A model generated the notes under the pieces. That model was not told where the DNA came from. It did not search any database and saw only the letters and a program-made list of their open reading frames with translations. A stretch of 64,000 nt of DNA, taken from the NCBI RefSeq assembly GCF_003253735.1, contig NZ_QKYW01000003.1:372001-436000 (forward strand). The letters run 5' to 3'. Below, piece by piece: positions 49,150-58,681 of the stretch. This stretch comes from Pseudomonas sp. URMO17WK12:I2 (GTDB lineage Bacteria > Pseudomonadota > Gammaproteobacteria > Pseudomonadales > Pseudomonadaceae). Within the stretch, counting starts at the first letter, position 1, and every line of letters starts with the position of its first letter. The translations under genes and the position numbers were made by a program.

Positions 49150-51009
49150 TTAGAAGCGCTCGATATCCGCCTTGCTTTCCAGCTGCTTGCGGTAGGCGGC
49201 AAAGTCCTGCTGGCCACTGCGCGAGGCGAGGAAGCGGCGATACATGGCCTTCTCCTCATCGCTCAGTGCCTGTTCCGGCTCGCTGACGCCCTTCAGGCGG
49301 ATCACCGTGAAGTCACCGTTGGCCAGGGCAATACCGCTGAACTCGGACTTGTCACCGCTAGGCTTGGGCATCCGGAACAGTGCCTGCAGCACGGCCGGAT
49401 CGACACCGTCCTGGTTGCGGGTGGCGGCCTCGACGACCTGCCAATCGGCACCCTCGGCCTTGGCCTTGCCATCGCGCAGCTCGGTCACCAATTGCTCACC
49501 TGCTGCCTTGGCCGCTTCACTGGCGCGGGTCTTGGTCAACTGAGCACGAATGCTGTCGCTGACCTGGTCGAGCTCCAGTTGTTGCGGCTTGCGGTGTTCC
49601 TTGACGCGAATGACCACCAGGGTATTCGGGTCGAGCTCGATGGCACCGCTGTTGCTGCCATCTTCCATCACTTCCTGGCTGAAGGCGGCCTGCAGAACCT
49701 GGCGGTTGGCGGCGATACCTTCACCACCCTGACGACCGAACGGCGCACTGGTCTGCACCTTCAGGCCGAGTTCCTGGGCGGGTTGCACCAGGTCGGAGGA
49801 TTCGAAGGCGGCATCTTCGAGCTGCTTGGTGGCCTCGACGAAACGCTGCTCGACGCGTTGCGTCTTGAGGTCGGTTTCGAGTTTCTCCTTCATGCTGGCA
49901 AGCGTCGGCACTTCAGGTGCCTGAACGCCCAGCAGCTTGATCAGGTGCCAGCCGAACTCGGTGCGCACCGGTGCCGATACCTCATCCTTCTTCAAGGCAT
50001 AAAGCGCCTCTTCAAAGGCCGGATCGTATACACCTTTGCCGGCATAGCCCAGGTCGCCGCCCTCGCTGGCCGAACCTGGATCCTGAGAGAACTCCTTGGC
50101 CAGAGCAGCGAAGTCTTCGCCTTTCTGCAAACGCTTCTGCAGGTCTTCGATCTTGGCCTTGGCCTGATCTTCGCTGACGTCGCCGCCCACTTCAATCAGG
50201 ATGTGCGCGGCATCACGCTGCTCAGCCAGGTTGGCGATCTCGGCGTCGTAAGCGGCCTTGAGCTCCTCGTCAGTTACGGAAACCTGCGAGAAGAACGCAT
50301 CCTTCTTCAGCTCAATGTACTCGAGCACGACCTGTTCAGGGCTCATGAACTGAGCCTGCTGAGCGTCGTAATAGGCCTTCACGTCGTCATCACTGACTTT
50401 CACCGCGCCAGGATCCGCCTTGATGGTGCGAGTGGCGAAATCACGGGTCTGCTTTTCCAGGCGTGCGAACGCGAGCACTTCTTCGTCGGTGACGAAACCG
50501 CTACCGGAGAGTCCGGCACGCAGTTGACCGATGAGCATTTCCTGCTCGAGCATCTGGCGGAACTGCATACGGGTATAGCCAAGCTGACGAATCACCTGGT
50601 CGAAGCGATCGGCATTGAAGCGGCCTTCCACCTGGAACTCGGGCGTCTGCACGATCACCTGGTCGAGCGCCGCTTGGGAAAAGGCGAAATTGGAGTCCTT
50701 GGCGCCCTGCAACAGCAACGAGCGTTCGATCAGCCCCTTGAGGGAGGCATCGCGCAGCAGACGCTCATCCAGCATGGACGGGTCGAATTCCTTGCCCAGT
50801 TGCTGCAGCAACTGGCGGCGCTGCATTTCCACAGCCTGATTGAGCTCGTTCAGGCTGATCTTCTCGCCATTCACCGCGGCCGCGTTCTGGCTGTTGCCAG
50901 TGCCGGTAATGATCGCGTCAACGCCAGTCAACGCCATGAGAACGACGATCAGGCCGATGATGGTTTTGGCAATCCAACCCTGTGAATTGTCCCTGATATT
51001 TTGCAGCAT
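49150..51009 (-). CDS. ppiD: Peptidyl-prolyl isomerase / periplasmic chaperone PpiD
   Basis: A 619-residue protein anchored by one N-terminal helix (WIAKTIIGLIVVLMALTGVDAII). A SurA-like helical domain (about 36-225), a parvulin domain (about 260-360, with AAHILIEVGG and DLGYAGKGVYDPAFEEAL) and a C-terminal extension follow. It assists folding of outer-membrane and secreted proteins at the SecYEG exit. Length matches Pseudomonas PpiD. It lies downstream of hupB and lon on the same strand. Confidence 0.95.
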   Translation of the reverse strand: MLQNIRDNSQGWIAKTIIGLIVVLMALTGVDAIITGTGNSQNAAAVNGEKISLNELNQAVEMQRRQLLQQLGKEFDPSMLDERLLRDASLKGLIERSLLLQGAKDSNFAFSQAALDQVIVQTPEFQVEGRFNADRFDQVIRQLGYTRMQFRQMLEQEMLIGQLRAGLSGSGFVTDEEVLAFARLEKQTRDFATRTIKADPGAVKVSDDDVKAYYDAQQAQFMSPEQVVLEYIELKKDAFFSQVSVTDEELKAAYDAEIANLAEQRDAAHILIEVGGDVSEDQAKAKIEDLQKRLQKGEDFAALAKEFSQDPGSASEGGDLGYAGKGVYDPAFEEALYALKKDEVSAPVRTEFGWHLIKLLGVQAPEVPTLASMKEKLETDLKTQRVEQRFVEATKQLEDAAFESSDLVQPAQELGLKVQTSAPFGRQGGEGIAANRQVLQAAFSQEVMEDGSNSGAIELDPNTLVVIRVKEHRKPQQLELDQVSDSIRAQLTKTRASEAAKAAGEQLVTELRDGKAKAEGADWQVVEAATRNQDGVDPAVLQALFRMPKPSGDKSEFSGIALANGDFTVIRLKGVSEPEQALSDEEKAMYRRFLASRSGQQDFAAYRKQLESKADIERF

Positions 51010-51074
51010 GCTTCCCCCAGAACGGCCACGTACTAAAAATGGCCGCGCAGCGTGGGTAAAATCCGGATAGAAGA

Positions 51075-51098
51075 AAGGCGCATCCTGGGATGCGCCTT
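51075..51098 (-). terminator. Rho-independent terminator after hupB
   Basis: AAGGCGCATCC and GGATGCGCCTT form an 11-bp stem with a very short CA loop on the minus strand, followed by TTCTTCT. It lies between hupB and ppiD, so ppiD probably uses its own promoter or receives readthrough. Confidence 0.8.
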
Positions 51099-51226
51099 CT
51101 CGTAACGTGCGAAGCGGATCGGGATCAAAAGTCTACAATCCCCGGCCTGACAGACCTCTAGGTCTTATTGCCGCCCCACAACCGAGCCGGGGTTAACCGA
51201 CCCGGCGGGCAAAGGCCCGAAGACGC

Positions 51227-51499
51227 TTAGTTGACGGCGTCTTTCAGTGCTTTACCAGCTTTGAAACCTGGGATCTTGGCAGCAGCGATGCTGATCGGCT
51301 TGCCAGTCTGCGGGTTACGGCCGGTGCGAGCAGCACGCTCTTTGACAGCGAAAGTACCGAAACCAACCAGTACAACGGAGTCACCAGCCTTCAGAGCGCC
51401 AGTAACGGATTCAATCACTGCGTCCAGCGCACGGCCAGCAACAGCTTTCGGGATATCAGCAGATGCGGCGATGGCATCGATCAGTTCCGACTTGTTCAC
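51227..51499 (-). CDS. hupB: DNA-binding protein HU-beta
   Basis: A 90-residue histone-like protein with the full HU sequence pattern: [28 protein letters not shown] at the start and the DNA-wrapping arm segment [12 protein letters not shown] near residues 55-66. It compacts and bends DNA nonspecifically. Its place between lon and ppiD is conserved. A pyrimidine-rich, T-rich leader precedes it. Confidence 0.97.
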   Translation of the reverse strand: MNKSELIDAIAASADIPKAVAGRALDAVIESVTGALKAGDSVVLVGFGTFAVKERAARTGRNPQTGKPISIAAAKIPGFKAGKALKDAVN

Positions 51500-51634
51500 T
51501 CTAAGTCCCCTTAATTTCGGTTTAGGTTGTTTCTTGATTTTAATGGAAGCGAATCGGGTGCTGAATGGCCTACCGACACAGTAAGAGCCGCTTTATATCA
51601 AGGGCTCCAAAAATGTGTCAAGGAAGGCATCCGG

Positions 51635-54031
51635 CTAATGCGTGCTGATTCGCTCCTTGGAATCAGACTCGCGTTTTTCATCCTTTGCAACCAACTCAGG
51701 AGCCGCGTCTGGCAAGGGCTCCGGGGCGTATTGCAGCGCAATTTGCAGGACCTCGTCAATCCATTTAACCGGTTTAATCTGCAGGTCCTGTTTGATGTTC
51801 TCGGGAATTTCCTTGAGATCGCGAACATTCTCCTGGGGGATGATCACGGTTTTGATTCCACCACGGTGCGCCGCCAGCAGTTTTTCCTTCAGGCCACCGA
51901 TGGCCAACACCTGGCCACGCAGGGTGATTTCTCCGGTCATCGCCACATCGGCGCGCACCGGAATCTGCGTCAGCGCCGACACCAGCGCGGTGCACATTCC
52001 CACACCCGCGCTCGGGCCATCCTTGGGCGTGGCCCCCTCGGGCATGTGGATGTGGATGTCACGTTTTTCGTAGAAATCCGGCGCCACGCCAAGGCTCTGG
52101 GCACGGCTGCGGACCACGGTCTGCGCGGCTGTGATCGATTCGACCATAACATCGCCCAGGGAGCCGGTCTTGATCAGATTGCCCTTGCCGGGCACTACGG
52201 CCGCCTCGATGGTCAGCAGCTCACCGCCTACCTGGGTCCAGGCCAGACCTGTCACCTGACCGATCTGATCCTGCTGTTCGGCCAGACCGTAGCGGTGCTT
52301 GCGCACGCCCAGAAAGTCCTCGAGGGAATCGGCCGTGACCAGCACGTGGAAGCGTTTTTCCTTGGCGTGCTTCTTCACCGCACGCCGGCACACCTTGGCG
52401 ATCTGCCGCTCCAGGCTGCGTACGCCTGCCTCGCGGGTGTAGTAACGAATGATGTCACGGATCGCCGCTTCCTCGAATTCCAGCTCGGTTTTCTTCAAAC
52501 CGTTGGCCTGAATCTGCTTTGGCGCGAGGTATTTGGTGGCGATATTGACCTTTTCGTCCTCGGTGTAACCCGGCAGGCGAATCACCTCCATGCGGTCCAG
52601 CAGCGCGGCCGGAATGTTCATGGAGTTGGCGGTACACAGGAACATCACGTCGGACAGGTCGTAGTCGACTTCCAGGTAATGATCGTTGAAGTTGTGGTTC
52701 TGCTCCGGATCGAGCACCTCGAGCAACGCCGAAGCCGGATCGCCGCGCATGTCCTGGCCCATCTTGTCGATTTCATCGAGTAGGAACAGGGGGTTACGCA
52801 CGCCGACCTTGGTCATTTTCTGGATCAGGCGCCCAGGCATGGAGCCGATGTAGGTACGCCGGTGACCGCGAATCTCGGCTTCGTCACGTACACCGCCCAG
52901 GGCCATGCGCACGAACTTGCGGTTGGTCGCGCTGGCGATCGACTCGGCCAGCGAGGTCTTGCCCACGCCGGGCGGGCCAACCAGGCACAGCACAGGGCCC
53001 TTGAGCTTCTTGACGCGCTTCTGCACGGCAAGGTACTCGAGGATGCGCTCCTTGACCTCTTCGAGGCCGTAGTGATCGGCGTCGAGAATGCTCTCGGCAC
53101 GTGCCAGGTCCAGGCGCACCTTGCTCTGCGCTTTCCACGGCACATTCACCAGCCAGTCGATGTAGGAACGCACTACGGTGGCTTCGGCGGACATCGGCGA
53201 CATCTGCTTGAGCTTGTTCAGCTCGGCCTGGGCCTTGCCATAGGCTTCCTTGGTCAGCCCGGCATTCTCGATGCGGCGCTTGAGCTCATCGAGCTCGTTG
53301 TGGCCCTCTTCGCTGTCGCCGAGCTCCTTCTGAATGGCCTTCATCTGCTCATTCAGGTAGTACTCGCGCTGACTGCGCTCCATCTGCTTCTTCACCCGCC
53401 CACGGATACGCTTCTCGACCTGCAGCAGGTCGATCTCTGCATCCAGCAGGGCCAGCACGTGCTCGACCCGGGTCGGCAGGTCGACGATCTCGAGGATTTC
53501 CTGCTTCTGCTCGATCTTCAGCACCATGTGCGCGGCCATGGTATCGACCAGGCGGCTGGGCTCGTCGATGCTGTTGAGCGAGGAAAGCACCTCGGCCGGT
53601 ACCTTCTTGCCCAACTGCACGTACTGCTCGAACTGGCTAAGCAGGCTGCGGGTGAACACCTCGCTTTCACGCTCCGGTGCCTCGACCTCGTCGAGCAGCT
53701 GCACCTCGGCGCTGCTATAGCCGTCGGCCTCGATGAACTGCTCGATTTCGCCGCGCTGCTCGCCTTCGACCAGCACCTTGACGGTGCCATCCGGCAATTT
53801 GAGCAACTGCAGCACGGTAGCTACGGTACCGACTCGGTAGAGCCCTTCCTCACTCGGTTCATCGTCCGCGGGGTCTTTCTGGGCGAGCAGCAGAATCTGC
53901 TTTTCGCCATTCATCGCCGCTTCGAGCGCTTCGATGGATTTCTCACGGCCTACGAAAAGCGGGATGACCATGTGCGGATAGACCACGACATCGCGCAAAG
54001 GCAGGAGAGGCAATTCGATGGTTGTCTTCAT
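51635..54031 (-). CDS. lon: ATP-dependent protease Lon
   Basis: A 798-residue AAA+ protease. The N-terminal substrate domain starts [21 protein letters not shown]. The ATPase module has Walker [10 protein letters not shown] and Walker [11 protein letters not shown]. The protease domain has Ser674 in [10 protein letters not shown], paired with a lysine in the [10 protein letters not shown] segment. It degrades damaged and specific regulatory proteins. The ATG at 54031 is chosen because the sequence upstream of it carries the heat-shock promoter. The charged tail [16 protein letters not shown] is variable in Pseudomonas. Confidence 0.97.
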   Translation of the reverse strand: MKTTIELPLLPLRDVVVYPHMVIPLFVGREKSIEALEAAMNGEKQILLLAQKDPADDEPSEEGLYRVGTVATVLQLLKLPDGTVKVLVEGEQRGEIEQFIEADGYSSAEVQLLDEVEAPERESEVFTRSLLSQFEQYVQLGKKVPAEVLSSLNSIDEPSRLVDTMAAHMVLKIEQKQEILEIVDLPTRVEHVLALLDAEIDLLQVEKRIRGRVKKQMERSQREYYLNEQMKAIQKELGDSEEGHNELDELKRRIENAGLTKEAYGKAQAELNKLKQMSPMSAEATVVRSYIDWLVNVPWKAQSKVRLDLARAESILDADHYGLEEVKERILEYLAVQKRVKKLKGPVLCLVGPPGVGKTSLAESIASATNRKFVRMALGGVRDEAEIRGHRRTYIGSMPGRLIQKMTKVGVRNPLFLLDEIDKMGQDMRGDPASALLEVLDPEQNHNFNDHYLEVDYDLSDVMFLCTANSMNIPAALLDRMEVIRLPGYTEDEKVNIATKYLAPKQIQANGLKKTELEFEEAAIRDIIRYYTREAGVRSLERQIAKVCRRAVKKHAKEKRFHVLVTADSLEDFLGVRKHRYGLAEQQDQIGQVTGLAWTQVGGELLTIEAAVVPGKGNLIKTGSLGDVMVESITAAQTVVRSRAQSLGVAPDFYEKRDIHIHMPEGATPKDGPSAGVGMCTALVSALTQIPVRADVAMTGEITLRGQVLAIGGLKEKLLAAHRGGIKTVIIPQENVRDLKEIPENIKQDLQIKPVKWIDEVLQIALQYAPEPLPDAAPELVAKDEKRESDSKERISTH

Positions 54032-54089
54032 GATTTTGAGCCCTACGGCGGCCTTGCGGCCGTAAACGGTGGGAGTACCCTTGGCCCTA

Positions 54090-54118
54090 AGATGGGGGTA
54101 GCCCCACGAAAAAACAAG
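54090..54118 (-). promoter_or_regulatory. Sigma-32 heat-shock promoter of lon
   Basis: On the minus strand, CTTGTTT (54118-54112) and CCCCATCT (54097-54090) are 14 bases apart, a close match to the sigma-32 consensus CTTGAAA / CCCCATNT. The lon ATG is about 58 bases downstream of the -10. Confidence 0.8.
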
Positions 54119-54139
54119 CGTTGCTGTCGGTAAAAGCAA

Positions 54140-54159
54140 AAGGGGCCCGCAGGCCCCTT
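54140..54159 (-). terminator. Rho-independent terminator after clpX
   Basis: AAGGGGCC and GGCCCCTT form an 8-bp stem on the minus strand with a TGCG loop, followed by TTGCTTTTACC. It lies 23 bases past the clpX stop and separates clpX from the lon promoter. Confidence 0.85.
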
Positions 54160-54182
54160 GCTTACAACATGTGACGAACGCG

Positions 54183-55463
54183 TTACGCGTCTGGCACGGC
54201 CTTGGCAGGCGGTTCGCTGTTCTCGTAGATCAACAGCGGCTTGGAGCTGCCGTCGATCACGCTTTCATCGATGACCACCTTGCTGACGTCCGATTGCGAC
54301 GGAATGTCGTACATGGTGTCGAGCAGCACGCCTTCGAGAATCGAGCGCAGGCCACGTGCACCGGTCTTGCGCTCCAGCGCCTTCTGGGCGACCGCCTTGA
54401 GTGCGTCGGGGCGGAACTCGAGATCGACGCCTTCCATCTCGAACAGCTTGCCATACTGCTTGGTCAGCGCGTTCTTCGGCTCGGTGAGAATCTGCACCAG
54501 TGCTTCTTCGTCGAGCTCTTCAAGCGTCGCGATGACCGGCAGGCGGCCCACGAACTCCGGAATCAGACCGAACTTGACCAGATCGTCCGGCTCGATTTCA
54601 CGCAGCGATTCGCCGATTTTCTTCTCGACGTCCTTGGTACGCACTTCGGCGCTGAAGCCGATGCCGCCTTTGGTCGAGCGCCCCTGGATCACTTTCTCGA
54701 TACCCGCGAAGGCACCGCCGCAAATGAACAGGATGTTGCGCGTGTCGACCTGCAGGAATTCCTGCTGCGGATGCTTGCGCCCGCCCTGAGGCGGCACCGA
54801 GGCAACGGTGCCCTCGATCAGCTTCAGCAGCGCCTGCTGCACGCCCTCGCCCGACACGTCACGGGTGATCGACGGGTTGTCGGACTTGCGGGAAATCTTG
54901 TCGATTTCATCGATGTAGACAATGCCCATCTGGGCCTTCTCGACATCGTAGTCGCACTTCTGCAGCAGCTTCTGGATGATGTTCTCGACGTCTTCACCCA
55001 CGTAGCCAGCCTCGGTAAGGGTGGTTGCATCGGCGATGGTGAACGGAACGTTGAGCAGGCGCGCCAGGGTTTCGGCCAGCAGCGTCTTGCCCGAACCGGT
55101 CGGGCCGAGCAGCAGGATGTTGCTCTTGCCGAGCTCGACGTCATCCTTCTTCTCGCGCTGGTTGAGGCGCTTGTAGTGGTTGTAGACCGCGACCGCCAGG
55201 ATCTTCTTGGCACGCTCCTGACCGATCACGTACTGATCGAGGATCGCGCTGATCTCCTTGGGAGCCGGCAGCTTGTGCGCGCTGCTTTCGGCCTGGGCTT
55301 CCTGCACCTCCTCGCGGATGATGTCGTTGCACAGGTCGACGCACTCGTCGCAGATAAATACCGAGGGGCCAGCAATCAATTTGCGTACTTCATGCTGGCT
55401 TTTGCCGCAGAAGGAGCAATAGAGCAGCTTGCCGTTGTCCTCGCCGTTGCGGGTGTCAGTCAT
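54183..55463 (-). CDS. clpX: ClpXP unfoldase ATPase subunit ClpX
   Basis: A 426-residue AAA+ unfoldase. The N-terminal zinc domain uses C16, C19, C38 and C41. Walker A is GPTGSGKT (about 117-124), and the ClpP-binding loop IGF is present within GGIGFSAEV. The ATG at 55463 ([12 protein letters not shown]) gives the standard length. It is downstream of clpP on the same strand with a 108-base gap, probably transcribed with it. Confidence 0.97.
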   Translation of the reverse strand: MTDTRNGEDNGKLLYCSFCGKSQHEVRKLIAGPSVFICDECVDLCNDIIREEVQEAQAESSAHKLPAPKEISAILDQYVIGQERAKKILAVAVYNHYKRLNQREKKDDVELGKSNILLLGPTGSGKTLLAETLARLLNVPFTIADATTLTEAGYVGEDVENIIQKLLQKCDYDVEKAQMGIVYIDEIDKISRKSDNPSITRDVSGEGVQQALLKLIEGTVASVPPQGGRKHPQQEFLQVDTRNILFICGGAFAGIEKVIQGRSTKGGIGFSAEVRTKDVEKKIGESLREIEPDDLVKFGLIPEFVGRLPVIATLEELDEEALVQILTEPKNALTKQYGKLFEMEGVDLEFRPDALKAVAQKALERKTGARGLRSILEGVLLDTMYDIPSQSDVSKVVIDESVIDGSSKPLLIYENSEPPAKAVPDA

Positions 55464-55571
55464 TCGATCAATCCAATACCGTAGGCTTAAAACACAAGAT
55501 GGAGCCAAACCGGGGCATTTTCAAGCCCGATGTGCCGCAGACCGACCATTGTCGGCCTGTGGCGTCACGCT

Positions 55572-56213
55572 TCAGCCGATTTGCTCACGCCGGCTGTGTA
55601 CCTTGTCGATCAGACCGTAGTTGACCGCTTCCTCACCGCTCATGAAGCGGTCACGATCGGTGTCACGGGCGATCACTTCGATCGGCTGGCCGGTGTGGTT
55701 GGCCAGCACCTGGTTCAGACGCTCGCGAATGAACAGGATTTCCTTGGCGTGGATTTCGATGTCCGACGCCTGCCCCTGGAAACCACCCAGCGGCTGGTGA
55801 ATCATCATCCGCGAATGCGGCAGGCAGTAACGCTTGCCTGCAGCGCCGCCAGCCAACAGCAACGCACCCATGCTGCACGCCTGACCGATACAGGTGGTCG
55901 AGACGTCCGGCTTGATGAACTGCATGGTGTCGTAGATCGACATGCCAGCCGTTACCGAACCGCCAGGCGAGTTGATGTACAGGTGGATGTCCTTGTCCGG
56001 GTTCTCGGCCTCAAGGAACAGCAGCTGTGCGGCTACCAGATTGGCCATGTAGTCTTCGACCGGGCCGATCAGGAAGATCACGCGTTCTTTGAGCAGACGC
56101 GAATAGATGTCGTAGGCGCGCTCGCCACGAGCGGACTGCTCGACGACCATGGGAACCAGGCCACCAGCGGCCTGGATATCGGACATTTGTTGCATGAAAG
56201 GATTGTGCGACAT
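55572..56213 (-). CDS. clpP: ClpP protease subunit
   Basis: A 213-residue serine protease forming the ClpXP and ClpAP chamber. The triad is S114 ([10 protein letters not shown]), H139 ([11 protein letters not shown]) and D188. The ATG at 56213 ([18 protein letters not shown]) matches known Pseudomonas ClpP1 length; an in-frame ATG at 56258 lies inside the intercistronic hairpin and is unlikely. It follows tig by about 95 bases. The second clpP paralogue of Pseudomonas is not in the window. Confidence 0.97.
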   Translation of the reverse strand: MSHNPFMQQMSDIQAAGGLVPMVVEQSARGERAYDIYSRLLKERVIFLIGPVEDYMANLVAAQLLFLEAENPDKDIHLYINSPGGSVTAGMSIYDTMQFIKPDVSTTCIGQACSMGALLLAGGAAGKRYCLPHSRMMIHQPLGGFQGQASDIEIHAKEILFIRERLNQVLANHTGQPIEVIARDTDRDRFMSGEEAVNYGLIDKVHSRREQIG

Positions 56214-56255
56214 TTCCAGCACTCGCTCCCTAATAAAAGTCATGTCTCGAATACG

Positions 56256-56283
56256 CATAAGCCAGCACTGAGGCTGGCTTATG
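56256..56283 (-). terminator. Hairpin between tig and clpP
   Basis: CATAAGCCAGC and GCTGGCTTATG form an 11-bp perfect stem with a 6-base loop. There is no U-tract, so it may attenuate readthrough or protect the tig mRNA end rather than terminate strongly. Confidence 0.55.
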
Positions 56284-56307
56284 GTGTGCTCGAACGAGGC
56301 GAAGAAA

Positions 56308-57618
56308 TCAGGCGGCTTGTGGAGCTTCTGCCGGCTTGACTGCTTCTTCGTAAGAGACCGATTTGTCAGTCACATTGGCCTTCTGCAAAACAGTATCTAC
56401 AACTTGCTCTTCCAGTACAACCGAACGGACTTCGTTCAGCTGCTGGTCGTTCTTGTAGTACCACGCCACGACCTGCTCCGGCTCCTGGTAAGCCGAGGCC
56501 ATTTCCTGGATCAGCTCACGGACGCGGGCGTCGTCAGGCTTGAGTTCGAACTGTTTGACCACCTCGGCGACGATCAGGCCCAACGATACACGACGCTTGG
56601 CTTGTTCTTCGAACAGCTCGGCCGGCAGTTGGTCAGGCTTGATGTTGCCGCCGAACTGCTGAACGGCCTGCACGCGCAGGTTGTTCACTTCGCTGGCGAT
56701 CAGCGCCTTGGGCACGTCGACCGGGTTGGCGGCCAGCAGACCCTCCATGACCTGGTTCTTGATCTTGGACTTGATAGCCTGACGCAGCTCGCGCTCCATG
56801 TTCTTGCGAACTTCGGCGCGGAAACCGTCGAGGCCGCCGTCCTTGATCCCGAACAGGGCGAAGAATTCGTCATTGAGCTCCGGCAGTTGTGGAGCAGAAA
56901 CGCTGTTCACTTTTACGGTGAACTCAGCAGTCTTGCCGGCCAGGTCGAGGTTCTGATAATCCTCGGGGAAGGTCGGATTGATCACTCGCTCTTCACCGGC
57001 CTTGGCGCCGATCAGGGCATCTTCGAAGCCCGGGATCATGCGGCCGGAGCCCAGAACCAGCTGAGTGCTGGTGGCGGAACCGCCTGCGAACGCTTCGCCG
57101 TCGATCTTGCCGACGAAGTCGATATTCAGTTGATCGTCTTTTTCGGCAGCGCGCTCGACGGCTTCGAAACGGGTGTTCTGCTTGCGCAGAATATCCAGCA
57201 TGTTGTCGACATCGGAATCAGCCACTTCAGCCTGCTGACGCTCGATGGCGATAGCTTCGAGGCCGCCGACCTTGATTTCCGGGAACACTTCGAAGGTCGC
57301 AACGAATTCCAGGTCCTTGCCCTTCTCCAGCACTTTCGGCTCGACCGAAGGCTGGCCGGCAGGTGCGAGCTTCTGCTCGGAGACTGCCTCATAGAAGGAA
57401 GACTGGATAACGTCACTTACTGCTTCTTGACGCGCGTCAGCTTCGAAACGCTGACGAATCACGCTCATCGGCACTTTGCCAGGACGGAAGCCAGGGATCT
57501 TGGCTTTCTGGGCAGTCTGCTGCAGACGCTTGTTGACCTGGGTCTCGATACGCTCGGCCGGCACAGTGATGCTCATGCGGCGCTCGAGAGCGGAAGTGCT
57601 TTCAACAGAAACTTGCAT
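56308..57618 (-). CDS. tig: Trigger factor
   Basis: A 436-residue ribosome-associated chaperone and prolyl isomerase. The ribosome-binding tail region near residues 43-50 is present as [13 protein letters not shown]. The FKBP-like domain is around 160-245 ([21 protein letters not shown]). The C-terminal helical arm ends [12 protein letters not shown]. The ATG at 57618 ([14 protein letters not shown]) is standard. Its promoter and leader are intact between it and the prophage junction. Confidence 0.97.
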   Translation of the reverse strand: MQVSVESTSALERRMSITVPAERIETQVNKRLQQTAQKAKIPGFRPGKVPMSVIRQRFEADARQEAVSDVIQSSFYEAVSEQKLAPAGQPSVEPKVLEKGKDLEFVATFEVFPEIKVGGLEAIAIERQQAEVADSDVDNMLDILRKQNTRFEAVERAAEKDDQLNIDFVGKIDGEAFAGGSATSTQLVLGSGRMIPGFEDALIGAKAGEERVINPTFPEDYQNLDLAGKTAEFTVKVNSVSAPQLPELNDEFFALFGIKDGGLDGFRAEVRKNMERELRQAIKSKIKNQVMEGLLAANPVDVPKALIASEVNNLRVQAVQQFGGNIKPDQLPAELFEEQAKRRVSLGLIVAEVVKQFELKPDDARVRELIQEMASAYQEPEQVVAWYYKNDQQLNEVRSVVLEEQVVDTVLQKANVTDKSVSYEEAVKPAEAPQAA

Positions 57619-57678
57619 GGATATTCCTCGTTGCACAGACGTATGCCGGCCGCTTACCGGCCCCATTCAAGGGCATGC

Positions 57679-57707
57679 ATTCTAGAGGGAGGTGTTGCAG
57701 AAGTCAC
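57679..57707 (-). promoter_or_regulatory. Sigma-70 promoter of tig
   Basis: On the minus strand GTGACT (57707-57702) and TAGAAT (57684-57679) are 17 bp apart. The spacing and -10 are good, the -35 is fair. It lies wholly outside the prophage, so integration did not separate tig from this promoter. Confidence 0.6.
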
Positions 57708-57745
57708 CCTAGATGCAGGTGGCAAACGGGAGGGGCGCTAAAAGA

Positions 57746-57771
57746 TGGTGCGGACGGAGAGACTCGAACTC
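57746..57771 (-). other. Prophage left attachment site: 3' relic of a tRNA-Leu gene
   Basis: The 26 bases, read on the minus strand, give GAGTTCGAGTCTCTCCGTCC followed by GCACCA: the T-arm 3' strand, the acceptor strand and the encoded CCA end of a Pseudomonas tRNA-Leu. Beyond 57771 the sequence departs at once from any tRNA, so the D-arm and anticodon are missing. A phage-type integration within the tRNA 3' end explains this: the intact gene should stand at the far prophage junction outside the window. Which Leu isoacceptor cannot be read. Confidence 0.85.
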
Positions 57772-57937
57772 ATCGCAGCCTCCCCCACCACACCTGTAAC
57801 CCGCATTCTCTCTGGCTCTCGCTCAGAGCGTGAGCCTGAATTTGTTCCCAAGTCGTTCCCAAGAACGAAGGGGAGCGGCACTTTAAAAGGCGCCCCCTGC
57901 GGGGTCAACCAAATTTTCGGTTCAGCCCTCTTTTTTA

Positions 57938-58210
57938 GGTAATTTTGGTAATTTTTTAGATTTACTGCTCTGAAAGCCATTCAGATCAAGGGGTTAGCGT
58001 AATTTCTTAAAGGTAATAATTTGGTAATTTTAGGTAAGCTCATTACCCATTTCAGGTGTAATCCGAGCGAAATAAAAAACCCTTTAGAATCAGTCAGATA
58101 GATTTTTATTACCTTATCCATTACCCAAAATTACCTCCAAAGGTAATGACTGAAACCCAGTAACCATGCGGGTTAGAGGCAGGCTTTGCATGCTCCTGAC
58201 CGTTATTACC
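57938..58210. repeat. Array of GGTAAT/ATTACC words
   Basis: Nine copies of the hexamer in one or the other orientation within 273 bp: starts at 57938, 57947, 58012, 58023, 58042, 58108, 58120, 58130, 58142 and 58205 include one near-miss; the exact GGTAAT or ATTACC words far exceed the chance number. Both orientations occur. Candidate roles are arm-type integrase sites of the att region or sites for a phage regulator. Confidence 0.6.
57981..58121 (-). CDS. Small phage ORF, 46 aa (downstream of pair)
   Basis: Starts MDKVIKIYLTDSKGFF and continues ISLGLHLKWVMSLPKITKLL, a short hydrophobic-basic peptide with no recognised domain. Its ATG overlaps the TAA stop of the 128-codon ORF upstream by one base (TAATG), which suggests translational coupling. 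It is too short for a confident call, and it overlaps the GGTAAT array. Confidence 0.35.
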   Translation of the reverse strand: MDKVIKIYLTDSKGFFISLGLHLKWVMSLPKITKLLPLRNYANPLI

Positions 58211-58507
58211 TTTTTCAGACACCGCTCCTGAGACTGGCTTCATGCGCATCCTTTTAGAGGCTCGGTGCAGGGTTTCGCGGGGGTCTATGCGTCCATGTAG
58301 ATGCAGCGAGCCCAATCGCCGCGCCGTACGGAGCTGGGTGCAGGCATGCAGAAAAAGCGACACGTTTAGCGGCCAGGTGTGGTGGGGGGACGACTGCGCG
58401 CGCCGGGTGCTGCTGCCCCTGGCTGGCCTCTCCCTCGGCCCGCTGGACCACCCTGCCGCCTGCCCTGTCCGTGACCACCTCGGCACCGCCGCCCGGCGCG
58501 TTGCCAA
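58121..58507 (-). CDS. Phage ORF of unknown function in the cargo slot
   Basis: An open frame of up to 128 codons (TTG start) ending NPHGYWVSVITFGGNFG. The middle (SLFLHACTQLRTARRLGSLHL, HGRIDPRETLHRASKRMRMK) reminds me of short conserved phage proteins of the Ash type, but I am not certain. A shorter version could begin at the ATG at 58243 with AAGGA upstream, giving 40 residues. A second overlapping frame at 58254-58577 starts with ATG (MPYRGFIVHLKRAVSHGIRG), so a frameshifted or misassigned gene is possible. Cargo genes such as the cytotoxin occupy this location in phiCTX. Confidence 0.4.
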   Translation of the reverse strand: MATRRAAVPRWSRTGQAAGWSSGPRERPARGSSTRRAQSSPHHTWPLNVSLFLHACTQLRTARRLGSLHLHGRIDPRETLHRASKRMRMKPVSGAVSEKGNNGQEHAKPASNPHGYWVSVITFGGNFG

Positions 58508-58631
58508 CTGTCCGCAAGCCCCGTATTCCGTGGCTTACAGCCCGTTTCAGATGGACTATAAAACCCCGATATGGCATGCTTTAGTGGGGCAGTTCATTCA
58601 TTCAACCGCACGTTTTATAGGCCGCCCAGGC

Positions 58632-58656
58632 ACAAAAAAACCGCCCGAAGGCGGTT
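58632..58656 (-). terminator. Rho-independent terminator of the portal-terminase operon
   Basis: On the minus strand AACCGCC-TTCG-GGCGGTT is followed by TTTTTGTG. It lies about 26 bases past the portal gene stop. Confidence 0.9.
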
Positions 58657-58681
58657 CACATGTTGTCGTAGCCGAATGCTG

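Larger units (their letters stand above)
57772..58681. other. Prophage strip between the attachment site and the portal gene
   Basis: A stretch of 910 bases with no recognised structural gene. It contains a direct repeat GTTCCCAAG at 57844-57852 and 57855-57863, an AT-rich GGTAAT/ATTACC array, two small coupled ORFs on the minus strand and the terminator of the portal operon. In phiCTX this position holds cos and the cytotoxin gene, so cos is expected here, but I cannot locate it from sequence alone. Confidence 0.55.
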
